In this document: one piece after another, positions 51,385 through 57,762 of the stretch
Layout: each line of letters opens with the position of its first letter
Position numbering within the stretch: the first letter of the stretch is position 1
Origin: Candidatus Wallbacteria bacterium
Lineage (GTDB): Bacteria; Muiribacteriota; UBA6191; JACPRK01
Assembly (NCBI GenBank): GCA_016213845.1
Contig: JACQZN010000052.1
Span: 1-57,762, forward strand
Length of the DNA stretch: 57,762 bases
Reading direction: 5' to 3'
The notes under the pieces: generated by a model
Told to the model about the DNA's origin: nothing
The model's database searches: none
What the model saw: only the letters and a program-made list of their open reading frames with translations
Made by a program: the position numbers and the translations under genes

Positions 51385-53700
51385 ATGGGGCCACCGCGGT
51401 ATCCTGCACGCGTGGTGCGAGCTGAAGAGTACGAACGCCCCGGCGGGCGAGCGCTGGATCTTTCGCTTTTCCTGCTGGCGGTGGTGATCACGGTGACGCC
51501 GCTGGCGATCACGGGGGCCACCTACAACATCGAGGCGATCAAGCAGCTCGTGTTCCAGGGGGGAGTGGCGTTGCTGCTGCTGGCCGCAGCGGTACGGCGC
51601 GAGAGCGCCTTCGGGTTCGGCAGGGGACTCGACTACGCGGTCATCGGGTACTTTGCGATCCACTTCGCGGCATTCATGGGGGCGGAGCTCAAGGACTCCG
51701 GGCTGGCCCAGCTGCACGCGCTGGCGTACCAGGTGCTGTTCTACCTGCTGGTTCGGTCGATGCGGCTGCAGGGACGGCGCTTCGACTGGCTGGCCAGCTG
51801 CTGGCTGGGAGCGGCGGCCGCGGCGAGCGCGGTGGCGATCGCGCAGGTCGTCCTCGAGCAGCACGTGCGGTTTGGTGCGGCATGGCAGAGCCGCGCGACG
51901 GGCACCTTCATCCAGCCGACCTTCCTGGGCGCGTACCTGGCCGCGACGCTGCCGCTGGCGGTATCGAGGGTCTTGCGGTCGGCCCAGTCGCGGAGGCTGG
52001 CAGCAGGCGTCCGGGATGGCGCCGTGCTGGCGGCGATGATTGTGGCGATCACGTTCTCGCTCTCGCGATCGGGCTGGGTGGGGGCGTGCGCCGGGCTCGG
52101 CGCGATGGTGCTGGTGAGCGGCCGGCTGGAAGCGCTGCGGCGAGCGGCGGTGCCGCTGATGGCCGGGATCTTCGTTGCGATCTGGGTGGCGCTGCTCTGG
52201 CGTCCGCCCTCGGCCCTGGACCTGGCGAGGTTGGACCCGCGCGGTGGCCGCAGCAACCGCGAGCGGCTGGAGATCTGGATCGGCAGCGCGCGGCTCGTCG
52301 CCGAGAAGCCGCTGCTGGGGTGGGGGCCTGGCAACTTTGGACCGTACTTCCCCAGACGCTGGACGCCCTACTTGCAGACGATCAACTCCAATGAAGGCCA
52401 GCGGCCGATGCACGCGCACTCCGAACCGCTGCACGTCGCCGTGGAGGCCGGCCTGCTGGGCGCGCTCGGCTGGCTCATCCTCGTTGGCTGGTCCGGCTGG
52501 GTGCTGGTCGGCATGACCCGCAGCCCCGATCCCGGCGAGCGCGAGCTGGGCCAGATCCACGTCGGCGCGCTGGCCGCGGTTCTGTTGAATGCCTGCGTCG
52601 GCCTGGACCAGCGATTCCCGACGTCCGGGATGCTGCTCTGGTACCTGATCGGCTTCGCCGCCTCCCGCCAGCCCCCCCGCGCTCCCGCTCCCGCCCCCGC
52701 TCCCGCTCATCCTGAGCCTGTCGAAGGATGCCCCGTCGAGCCCCTCCCCCGCGAGTCGCCCTCTCGTTTCCGTCAGGCGTTCCTCGCCGCGATCGCAGTG
52801 TATCTCCTCTGGCTTTCGGTACAGGACTTTCGAGCGGAGCGGTGGAAGATGCAAGGAGCGATCCGTCACTACTCGGGCCACCACGAGCAGGCGGAGTCCT
52901 ATCTGGCCGCCGCGGCCGAGCTTCGGCCGTGGGATGCCGAGATATTCTTCCTGAGAGGCCGTAACTTCTCCGAGGTGCGCGCCTGGCGGCGCGCGGAGGA
53001 GTGTTACCTGGAATCTCAGCGCCTGGACCCGAACAACGCGGCGTTGTTGTTCAACGGAGATACTGATGACGGTGATCCTGATCGGGTCGTTCGTTCCAGC
53101 GACGACAGCCAGCCTGTCTCGCGAGGCGCAGAAGCAGCAACTGAACACCAACCGCGAGCTGGCCGCCCAGCTGGCGGAGGAGGGTGTCGAGCTCGTGATC
53201 GCGGGCGGGTTCCACCACTGGTATCCGCTGGTGAGGCCTGTCACCGTTCCAACCACACCGTGCTATTCGTGGGTTCCCCCCGCGGCCGGCCCAGCAACGA
53301 GCGACGTTACTCTCACCGTGTTCTCCCTGGGAAGGGCCGACGACGATGTCTTCCTGCCGTTCGTGGGAAATGCAAACGTTCAGCCCGTACCCACGTTTCC
53401 GATGCGCATCAAGCCGTGGTCCAAGTTCAATCGCAGCTACGTACTCTTCAGTCGGGGCAGCCCATCGGGACAGCCGCCCCGCGTGCTGGAGTGCACGATT
53501 CGGGTTGTGTACGGCCCCGACCCCAGGGACGTCATCCTCGTGCCGCTCTTCTTGGGGAATCACTGGACCGGAGGGTATGGAAACATGCGAGGCTTGTGCT
53601 GGCCAGTGCCCGCAACCACGCTGGCTGCCGTCAATGTGCTGGCGATCTCGCCTTCGCCCCGGTGGTTATGGGGCATGTCCGATGGCCGACTGCTCAATGA
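51385..53700 (+). CDS. O-antigen ligase-family / TPR membrane protein, 3' end displaced at a junction
   Basis: The frame has 771 codons, but only about residues 1-556 look authentic. About eleven membrane helices (from LSLFLLAVVITVTPLAITGA), ITFSLSRSGWVGACAGLGAM, LGWGPGNFGPYFPRR and MHAHSEPLHVAVEAGLLGAL match the Wzy_C/O-antigen ligase superfamily. A Pro/Ala linker carries a dispersed repeat, then a helix and TPR repeats (residues about 495-552, ending LDPNNAALLFN). Near 53,050 similarity stops: the last 215 residues are out-of-frame translation of a pilin gene. A truncated or assembly-chimeric gene is likely. The start is uncertain; GTG 51412 is an alternative. Confidence 0.75.
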   Translation: MGPPRYPARVVRAEEYERPGGRALDLSLFLLAVVITVTPLAITGATYNIEAIKQLVFQGGVALLLLAAAVRRESAFGFGRGLDYAVIGYFAIHFAAFMGAELKDSGLAQLHALAYQVLFYLLVRSMRLQGRRFDWLASCWLGAAAAASAVAIAQVVLEQHVRFGAAWQSRATGTFIQPTFLGAYLAATLPLAVSRVLRSAQSRRLAAGVRDGAVLAAMIVAITFSLSRSGWVGACAGLGAMVLVSGRLEALRRAAVPLMAGIFVAIWVALLWRPPSALDLARLDPRGGRSNRERLEIWIGSARLVAEKPLLGWGPGNFGPYFPRRWTPYLQTINSNEGQRPMHAHSEPLHVAVEAGLLGALGWLILVGWSGWVLVGMTRSPDPGERELGQIHVGALAAVLLNACVGLDQRFPTSGMLLWYLIGFAASRQPPRAPAPAPAPAHPEPVEGCPVEPLPRESPSRFRQAFLAAIAVYLLWLSVQDFRAERWKMQGAIRHYSGHHEQAESYLAAAAELRPWDAEIFFLRGRNFSEVRAWRRAEECYLESQRLDPNNAALLFNGDTDDGDPDRVVRSSDDSQPVSRGAEAATEHQPRAGRPAGGGGCRARDRGRVPPLVSAGEACHRSNHTVLFVGSPRGRPSNERRYSHRVLPGKGRRRCLPAVRGKCKRSARTHVSDAHQAVVQVQSQLRTLQSGQPIGTAAPRAGVHDSGCVRPRPQGRHPRAALLGESLDRRVWKHARLVLASARNHAGCRQCAGDLAFAPVVMGHVRWPTAQ
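52705..52728 (+). repeat. CATCCTGAGCCTGTCGAAGGA dispersed repeat in coding sequence
   Basis: Encodes AHPEPVEG in the linker between the ligase membrane domain and the TPR part. The same repeat type occurs at 45631-45705. Confidence 0.7.
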
Positions 53701-53737
53701 CAGTACGTACCCCATCAGCGCAGGATATCCTGAGTAG
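53051..53737 (+). pseudogene. 5'-truncated pilin-like (PilV/GspI-type) gene
   Basis: In this frame the sequence reads STEILMTVILIGSFVPATTA then SLSREAQKQQLNTNRELAAQ and LAEEGVELV. That is the N-terminal helix of a class III-like pilin from its conserved Glu5 onward, but the leader, the cleavage site and residues before Glu5 are missing. Upstream in-frame codons belong to the TPR gene in another frame. The rest is a beta-rich C-terminal domain ending at 53737. An ATG at 53066 exists but would give a protein without a prepilin signal. It converges on the PilX-like gene across 6 bases and is on the opposite strand to the other minor pilins, suggesting an inversion or deletion. Confidence 0.65.
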
Positions 53738-53743
53738 TCGTCT

Positions 53744-54781
53744 CTATCGCAGCTGTGTGTAGCTAACCATGACCTCGCTGCCGAGACTCTCGCCGCCGCC
53801 TGGAATGAGATTGACGACCCGCACTCTGCCGCTAGTCAAAAAGTAGGTCCTTGTCGCAGGGAGGGACTCGCTCATGATGTTCCATGCGTAGGTGTACGCG
53901 CGTAGCTTCCCGCTCGTTCCGGGAGTGGGGGGGAGATCTCTTACGAAAATCAGAGACGGAGCCGGCATCTTCTGGCTTGGAAAGGTCGGCGTCGTTGCCG
54001 GAGCTGTATCCGGGTTCTCGCCGACCACCACATGCGTAGCGGGCATGTAGAGTGGAGTGGATTGGGTTAGCGCATTAGGATCGTTGCGTGGGCCCCACCA
54101 CGCGAGGGCGGGAGATCCGGTCATGTCCGCCCTGCAGATGGCCCGGATCAGCAGACTCCCGCCGGTTCCGCTGATCGTCCCTGTTGGGTCGTACGTGGTA
54201 TCGCCAGCCTGCGGCAGAAATCCAGTGTTCGGAAGTATGGCCGACTCAACACCCGACGGATACTGAAATGTCGTTCCAGGTACCGTCGAGTAAGTAACGG
54301 CAGCGGGCAGTGATGTGGCTGTGCTTGACGGCAATCGAATGTCGTTGTCGAAGATTGTGGCCGTGTTGGTTGGCTGGGCACGCATGGCTATGTCCCGCAA
54401 CGGCGGAAACTCCATGGGAGCCGTGTACGAAATCGAGGGAGCTACCGTAGGGAGACCGAAAAGCGCCGAAAGCTCGTAAGGCTGCCCTGGGGTGAGCCTC
54501 CGTAGCCGCTTCTGCAGGAACTCAGGCCCTTCGTCGCTCCCCGGGTAGCTGGCAATGCAGGTGAGCAGTTCCACACCCGAGAGGGCCGCAGCCTCAGAAA
54601 TGATGCTCAGCTCGCGTGCGGACCCCAAAGCACCCGGCGCCTCTCCGATCCGCACGAGGGAGCGAAGCAGTACAGTGACGATAGTCATCGTAGCCAACAG
54701 GAACACGAGGATCGTCCCGGCCCTACCAGGCGTCCGTGCGCTAACGAATATCCTGGTCCCAGAAAAGCAGCGTTGTCTCAT
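53744..54781 (-). CDS. PilX-like minor pilin/assembly protein
   Basis: A 345-residue protein with one N-terminal helix (GTILVFLLATMTIVTVLLRS, residues 22-41) after a short basic leader, followed by ELSIISEAAALSGVELL, the alpha-1 continuation typical of PilX/GspK-type proteins. The large C-terminal domain is Thr/Ser/Pro-rich and beta-like. No FTLxE motif is seen, as is usual for PilX. The start overlaps the PilW-like stop (ATGA). It probably primes or caps type IV pilus-like filaments; assignment rests on architecture and neighbours. Confidence 0.6.
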   Translation of the reverse strand: MRQRCFSGTRIFVSARTPGRAGTILVFLLATMTIVTVLLRSLVRIGEAPGALGSARELSIISEAAALSGVELLTCIASYPGSDEGPEFLQKRLRRLTPGQPYELSALFGLPTVAPSISYTAPMEFPPLRDIAMRAQPTNTATIFDNDIRLPSSTATSLPAAVTYSTVPGTTFQYPSGVESAILPNTGFLPQAGDTTYDPTGTISGTGGSLLIRAICRADMTGSPALAWWGPRNDPNALTQSTPLYMPATHVVVGENPDTAPATTPTFPSQKMPAPSLIFVRDLPPTPGTSGKLRAYTYAWNIMSESLPATRTYFLTSGRVRVVNLIPGGGESLGSEVMVSYTQLR

Positions 54782-55785
54782 GGTTGGTTGAATCCCGCGC
54801 TCGGGATCAGCAGCATGTTGAATGTCGTCAGAAACTGTACGTTCGGCTCGTCGTCATCCGCCAACGCGGTCGTGTAGTTTGTACTGCTGGTCTGGTTTTC
54901 GTCCAGAAACACATTGATAAAGCACTGCACGGAAGGAGAACCCAGCCCAGTGGCAGGTCGCTGGTAGGGCGGGGCGGGCGCTGCACCGACGATGCAAAGC
55001 TCGTTCAGCATCGAATTCGCCCCAGGCGGGTTGATGACCGGGTAACTGAAGACTGCGGGGTTACCGGGAGCAACCCGCAACCAGTTGTCGATGTTGAAGG
55101 CGATGCCGCAAGGAGGAACAGTCTGTCCGTTCACGACGGGCCATGCAGGCGTACCTGGAAACGCCGTGAGTCGGCCGAGATGGATGGGCAAGGTTCCACG
55201 GGGTACAGCCGGGGCGGTAACTGGTCGGGGGTAAGGAGCATCTATGAGAACTTCCCATCCTTCTCGAACAGTTGGAGAACCGCCACCGTTGAAATTGGCG
55301 GGGTTGCGCAGATACGCCAAGAGATTGGCGAATGAGGGTGCCGCCGCGTTCTGCATGTCGGGAGGCATCGCCAAACTCGAAAACGTCGGTTGCGTTGCCG
55401 TGATTCGATTTGGCTCCTGCCAGACGTGCATGAGCCTGTTAGTGCCTCCGAGGTTGGCCGTATCGATTCGGTCATGCCAGACGAAGTGAACCTCGTACGA
55501 CCGGTTTTGGTCCATGTCCGTCACGAAGAACAGGGTCTCTGTCCGTTCGAAGGCCGTATGAGTGTTACGAAAGTTCGAAGGTGGAGATATCGCGTGGCGA
55601 ATACAGCGACGAAGCCGATCAAGGGCAAACTTCACACGCCCCACGAGCTCACTCTCACGCTCGGTTTTCCTGAAGGTCGACGTACTCCGCTGAAGAAACA
55701 TACTGACCGAGATGGCGATGATCCCGGAAACGATCACCACGATCAGGAGCTCGAGTAACGTAAATCCTTTGCGGTCAGTATCCAT
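54778..55785 (-). CDS. PilW-like prepilin
   Basis: A 335-residue prepilin. MDTDRKG|FTLLELLIVVIV is a canonical prepilin-peptidase site with Glu5, followed by GIIAISVSMFLQRSTSTFRK, the long hydrophobic helix. The size (over 300 residues) and the large variable C-terminal domain fit PilW/GspJ-type minor pilins. It lies in a minus-strand set FimT-like, PilW-like, PilX-like with gaps of 6 and -4 bases. The base composition is clearly lower in GC than the polysaccharide and radical SAM regions. Confidence 0.82.
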   Translation of the reverse strand: MDTDRKGFTLLELLIVVIVSGIIAISVSMFLQRSTSTFRKTERESELVGRVKFALDRLRRCIRHAISPPSNFRNTHTAFERTETLFFVTDMDQNRSYEVHFVWHDRIDTANLGGTNRLMHVWQEPNRITATQPTFSSLAMPPDMQNAAAPSFANLLAYLRNPANFNGGGSPTVREGWEVLIDAPYPRPVTAPAVPRGTLPIHLGRLTAFPGTPAWPVVNGQTVPPCGIAFNIDNWLRVAPGNPAVFSYPVINPPGANSMLNELCIVGAAPAPPYQRPATGLGSPSVQCFINVFLDENQTSSTNYTTALADDDEPNVQFLTTFNMLLIPSAGFNQP

Positions 55786-55791
55786 AGGAGC

Positions 55792-56685
55792 CTAGAAGTG
55801 GGGGAATCCGGTCGTGTAGTCCAGAGTGATGGTTTGAGAGATGGCGTCGACGTTTGCGGGCGCGATCTGCGCCGTGAGATTGCTGAAGGTGATCACGAAG
55901 TCGTTGTTGGGACCCGCGGGATTCGCAGGCATGAATCGGAAGACACCATCAGGCGCAAAGGTGGCGTCTGCAATTCGATCGTCGGCGCCCGCTCCGGGCG
56001 CGGGCCGGGGTGGATTTCCCGAAGGTGGGTTCACGTTCGGCACTCTCGGAATCGGCTCGGTGTAGGGGGCGGTTCCGTAGTAAGTCGCTCCGCCGGTCCA
56101 GGTCGGCCGGCCGTTGATGGCCACAATCCTGACGTCATCCTCGAGCTCGACGATTCCCGTCAGCCGAAGGGAGGCCATCTCGAGGGGAAACTGAACACCA
56201 GGCGGGTTGGCCGCCGGGTCAGTTACCGTCAGAATCGGGACGACCGGCAGGCCGACATCGTAGTTGGCAGTCGGGAGAGTCTTCAGCGCCGATGGGAAGA
56301 CCTTCGTCGGTAGGATATCGAGCGTTGGCACGGACTGCCACCAAGCCTCGACGGGCGCCGCGAAGATGTACTGATGAGTTCCGTAGATGATTCCTGTCCC
56401 GTCACCCTTGTCTCCGTCGGTCCGGAACAGCTCTTGAGCGCTGGCGACACGGCGAGTCTGGTGGAAACGGACTTTCCAGGTCTTCTTGTCAGCAACTGCG
56501 CGCTCTCGCGCGGACCTCAGGAGCTTCAGCACCAACGTCGTCTGGGCGCCGAACTTCATGCTTGGAATCCGAGAGGTCAACGCGATCGCGGCCATGCTCG
56601 TGAGCACCAAGACGACCATGACCACGATCATCAGCTCCAGAAGAGTGAAGGCCCTCCGCCCTTGCTGTCCCGACTTCTCTTTCAC
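55792..56685 (-). CDS. FimT/GspH-like prepilin
   Basis: A 297-residue prepilin from GTG 56685: VKEKSGQQGRRAFTLLELMI, with cleavage expected after RRA rather than the usual Gly. SMKFGAQTTLVLKLLRSARE is the alpha-1 extension with the R-S-A-R-x-x-A pattern of FimT/GspH, followed by KKTWKVRFH. The chosen GTG gives a normal 12-residue leader; the longer reading from 56748 adds 21 residues of basic sequence. It is the first gene of the minor pilin set. Confidence 0.8.
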   Translation of the reverse strand: MKEKSGQQGRRAFTLLELMIVVMVVLVLTSMAAIALTSRIPSMKFGAQTTLVLKLLRSARERAVADKKTWKVRFHQTRRVASAQELFRTDGDKGDGTGIIYGTHQYIFAAPVEAWWQSVPTLDILPTKVFPSALKTLPTANYDVGLPVVPILTVTDPAANPPGVQFPLEMASLRLTGIVELEDDVRIVAINGRPTWTGGATYYGTAPYTEPIPRVPNVNPPSGNPPRPAPGAGADDRIADATFAPDGVFRFMPANPAGPNNDFVITFSNLTAQIAPANVDAISQTITLDYTTGFPHF

Positions 56686-56799
56686 GTCCGCCAAGCCTCC
56701 GGGATCCGCACGCCGACCCGGTAACCGATGCCGGTCACGAACCATCAAAGCACTTTACGCCGATGCCGGCATCGACCGCTCCCGGACTTGCTCAAAAGG

Positions 56800-56828
56800 T
56801 TGACTCCGCTAAAACCGCTGCCTATATT
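56800..56828 (+). promoter_or_regulatory. Sigma70-like promoter of the pilin-like gene
   Basis: TTGACT (56800-56805), 17-base spacer, TATATT (56823-56828), about 55 bases before the pilin ATG at 56884. Confidence 0.65.
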
Positions 56829-56883
56829 CACCAAGGGCTTCGACACTATACATCGGTTCCCGCTTCTCGAGGGAGATGCCTAT

Positions 56884-57633
56884 ATGAGAGTCCTCCGAAA
56901 AGACCGCCGGGCGTTTACCGCCATCGAGCTGATCGTCGTGGTGATCATCATCGGCATTCTGGCCTCTGCGGGTATGAACAAGTACAAGAACTTCACGACC
57001 ACCGCCCGGAAGAACACCTGCCTGTCCAATCAGGAGCAGATTACCTCCGCCATCCGGCTCGTGGAAAACGACTCTGGCCCACTCACCAGCAACTCGGTCG
57101 CCAGGCTCCGCTCCGACGGAACGATAGACAACGTCCCATCTTCCGGAGGGGCAGGGGCCTACACGCTCTGGGTCGGCACCTCGCCGGCCTCCTGGGGCGT
57201 GCTCAACTCTGGCGCAGGCAACACCATGGTCCTGGCGAAGGCGCAGGAAATGAAGATTTTCAAGTGCCCGGAGGACGCGAACAATCTGGGCCCTTCATAT
57301 GCGAACATCTCGAGATTCGACGGAGTAGCGTCAGGGGATCGACTGACGTACACCTTCGCAAAGAACGTGACCGCGGCTCGCGTCGGCCCGTTCGTGGTAC
57401 CGGGAGCGACCGCTAACCCGATCAACTCGGCGGACCCGCTCGAGGGCTACAACTGGCTTCGAAACACCATCGAGTGGCAGAACACCGCCTTCACCTTCTG
57501 CCGCCGCTGGGGGCTCAGGGACAACACGGCTACGGGGGCGGCGCCCATCGGGACGGTCGCCGGGGACAGCCAGTACATCCCTGCCGGGCAGGAATTGCGC
57601 CTCGCCCACAGCTCCTACGCGCCGCAGAACTGA
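56884..57633 (+). CDS. Pilin-like protein with prepilin leader
   Basis: A 249-residue protein. MRVLRKDRRA|FTAIELIVVV is a short basic leader with Ala at -1 and Glu at position 5, followed by IIIGILASAGMNKYKNFTTT, giving a standard pilin helix. The C-terminal domain has Cys residues (KFKCPEDA-like, near residues 126 and 212) that could form a disulfide. A GGGAG ribosome-binding site lies 9 bases upstream of the ATG, which replaces a longer frame from 56728 overlapping the promoter. It is divergent from the minor pilin set and could be the main subunit or a specialised pseudopilin. Confidence 0.8.
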   Translation: MRVLRKDRRAFTAIELIVVVIIIGILASAGMNKYKNFTTTARKNTCLSNQEQITSAIRLVENDSGPLTSNSVARLRSDGTIDNVPSSGGAGAYTLWVGTSPASWGVLNSGAGNTMVLAKAQEMKIFKCPEDANNLGPSYANISRFDGVASGDRLTYTFAKNVTAARVGPFVVPGATANPINSADPLEGYNWLRNTIEWQNTAFTFCRRWGLRDNTATGAAPIGTVAGDSQYIPAGQELRLAHSSYAPQN

Positions 57634-57762
57634 GCAGGGAGGGGGGCGGGGGCGGTAGAGTCGTTGTTAGCGGCCGGGAGCTCGTGTTGACAAGATCTCC
57701 GGCCGCCCCTATATTTGTCGAGAGATGTTGCAAGGCCCCAGGAGCACATCGTTTGTCCGATC
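57634..57762. other. Tail of the window
   Basis: No coding sequence is visible. The first 20 bases are G-rich, then comes the hairpin at 57670-57706. A 13-base word GAGCTCGTGTTGA inside the hairpin loop also occurs at 31757, probably by chance. Confidence 0.5.
57670..57706 (+). terminator. Stem-loop terminator candidate after the pilin-like gene
   Basis: GCGGCCGGGAG pairs with CTCCGGCCGC (one bulged G) around a 16-base loop, followed by CCCTATATTTG, a weak U-rich tail. It lies 36 bases after the pilin stop. Confidence 0.5.

Noticed and set aside
53051..53737. Intact pilin gene starting at ATG 53066
   Set aside because: The ATG falls inside the conserved pilin helix after Glu5, so leader and cleavage site would be missing; treated as a truncated gene.
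1..57762. tRNA, rRNA, transposase or phage genes
   Set aside because: No cloverleaf, rRNA-like block, DDE or tyrosine transposase motif, or phage structural gene was recognised on either strand.

Overview
The window comes from a GC-rich Gram-negative bacterium. Evidence for an outer membrane is a Wza-type multi-SLBB exporter, an outer-membrane barrel candidate, a LolC/LolE-like permease, a lipoprotein and type IV pilin genes. The gene mix and the short repeat tracts at gene junctions would fit an uncultured Acidobacteriota-like or other deep-branching lineage, but nothing here fixes the phylum. I see no rRNA, tRNA, CRISPR array or intact insertion sequence.

Region 1 (1-16.5 kb) is a cell-surface polysaccharide locus. 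A minus-strand operon of seven genes, most coupled by 4-base stop/start overlaps, encodes an APH-type kinase, two methyltransferases, two polysaccharide deacetylases, a GT4 glycosyltransferase and a thymidylate-kinase-like P-loop protein cut by the window edge. Around it lie a Wzy/WaaL-type membrane protein, a GT2-GT4 fusion, an initiating sugar-phosphate transferase coupled to a WecG/TagA transferase, a barrel protein, a Wza-like exporter with six SLBB repeats and a Wzz-like co-polymerase. No Wzx flippase is in view.

Region 2 (16.5-37.3 kb) is mixed: a secreted transglutaminase-like protein, an unknown protein, a PIN/Phd-type toxin-antitoxin pair with a palindromic operator candidate, a 1.7-kilo-residue Kelch/PKD surface protein, a secreted beta-rich protein, a Tat-exported amine oxidase, an FtsX-type permease, a lipoprotein, a VanZ-like protein, a GH-A-like hydrolase, a sulfatase-fold protein, a GspG-like protein and a membrane protein combining a PqqD-like domain, a catalytically degenerate M50 fold and two cyclic-nucleotide-binding domains.

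Region 3 (37.4-50.8 kb) is the most unusual. A strong promoter precedes a coiled-coil glycosyltransferase, a GT4-radical SAM/SPASM fusion, a radical SAM/SPASM protein and a single 2,074-residue open frame with four radical SAM modules, two of them cobalamin-binding-like. Six CxxxCxxC clusters lie within about 9 kb. A ~130-bp repeat sits just upstream of the promoter of this operon and also of the promoter of the region 1 operon, suggesting shared control. Purine-rich repeats after stop codons and complementary pyrimidine-rich repeats before the next start mark several junctions; they run into coding sequence as two signal peptides and as linkers of the giant protein.

Region 4 (50.8-57.8 kb) holds a Uma2-like protein, an O-antigen-ligase/TPR gene that breaks off into a headless pilin gene (a rearrangement junction near 53,050), and a lower-GC cluster of minor pilin genes (FimT/GspH, PilW, PilX types) divergent from a pilin-like gene with a clear sigma70-type promoter.
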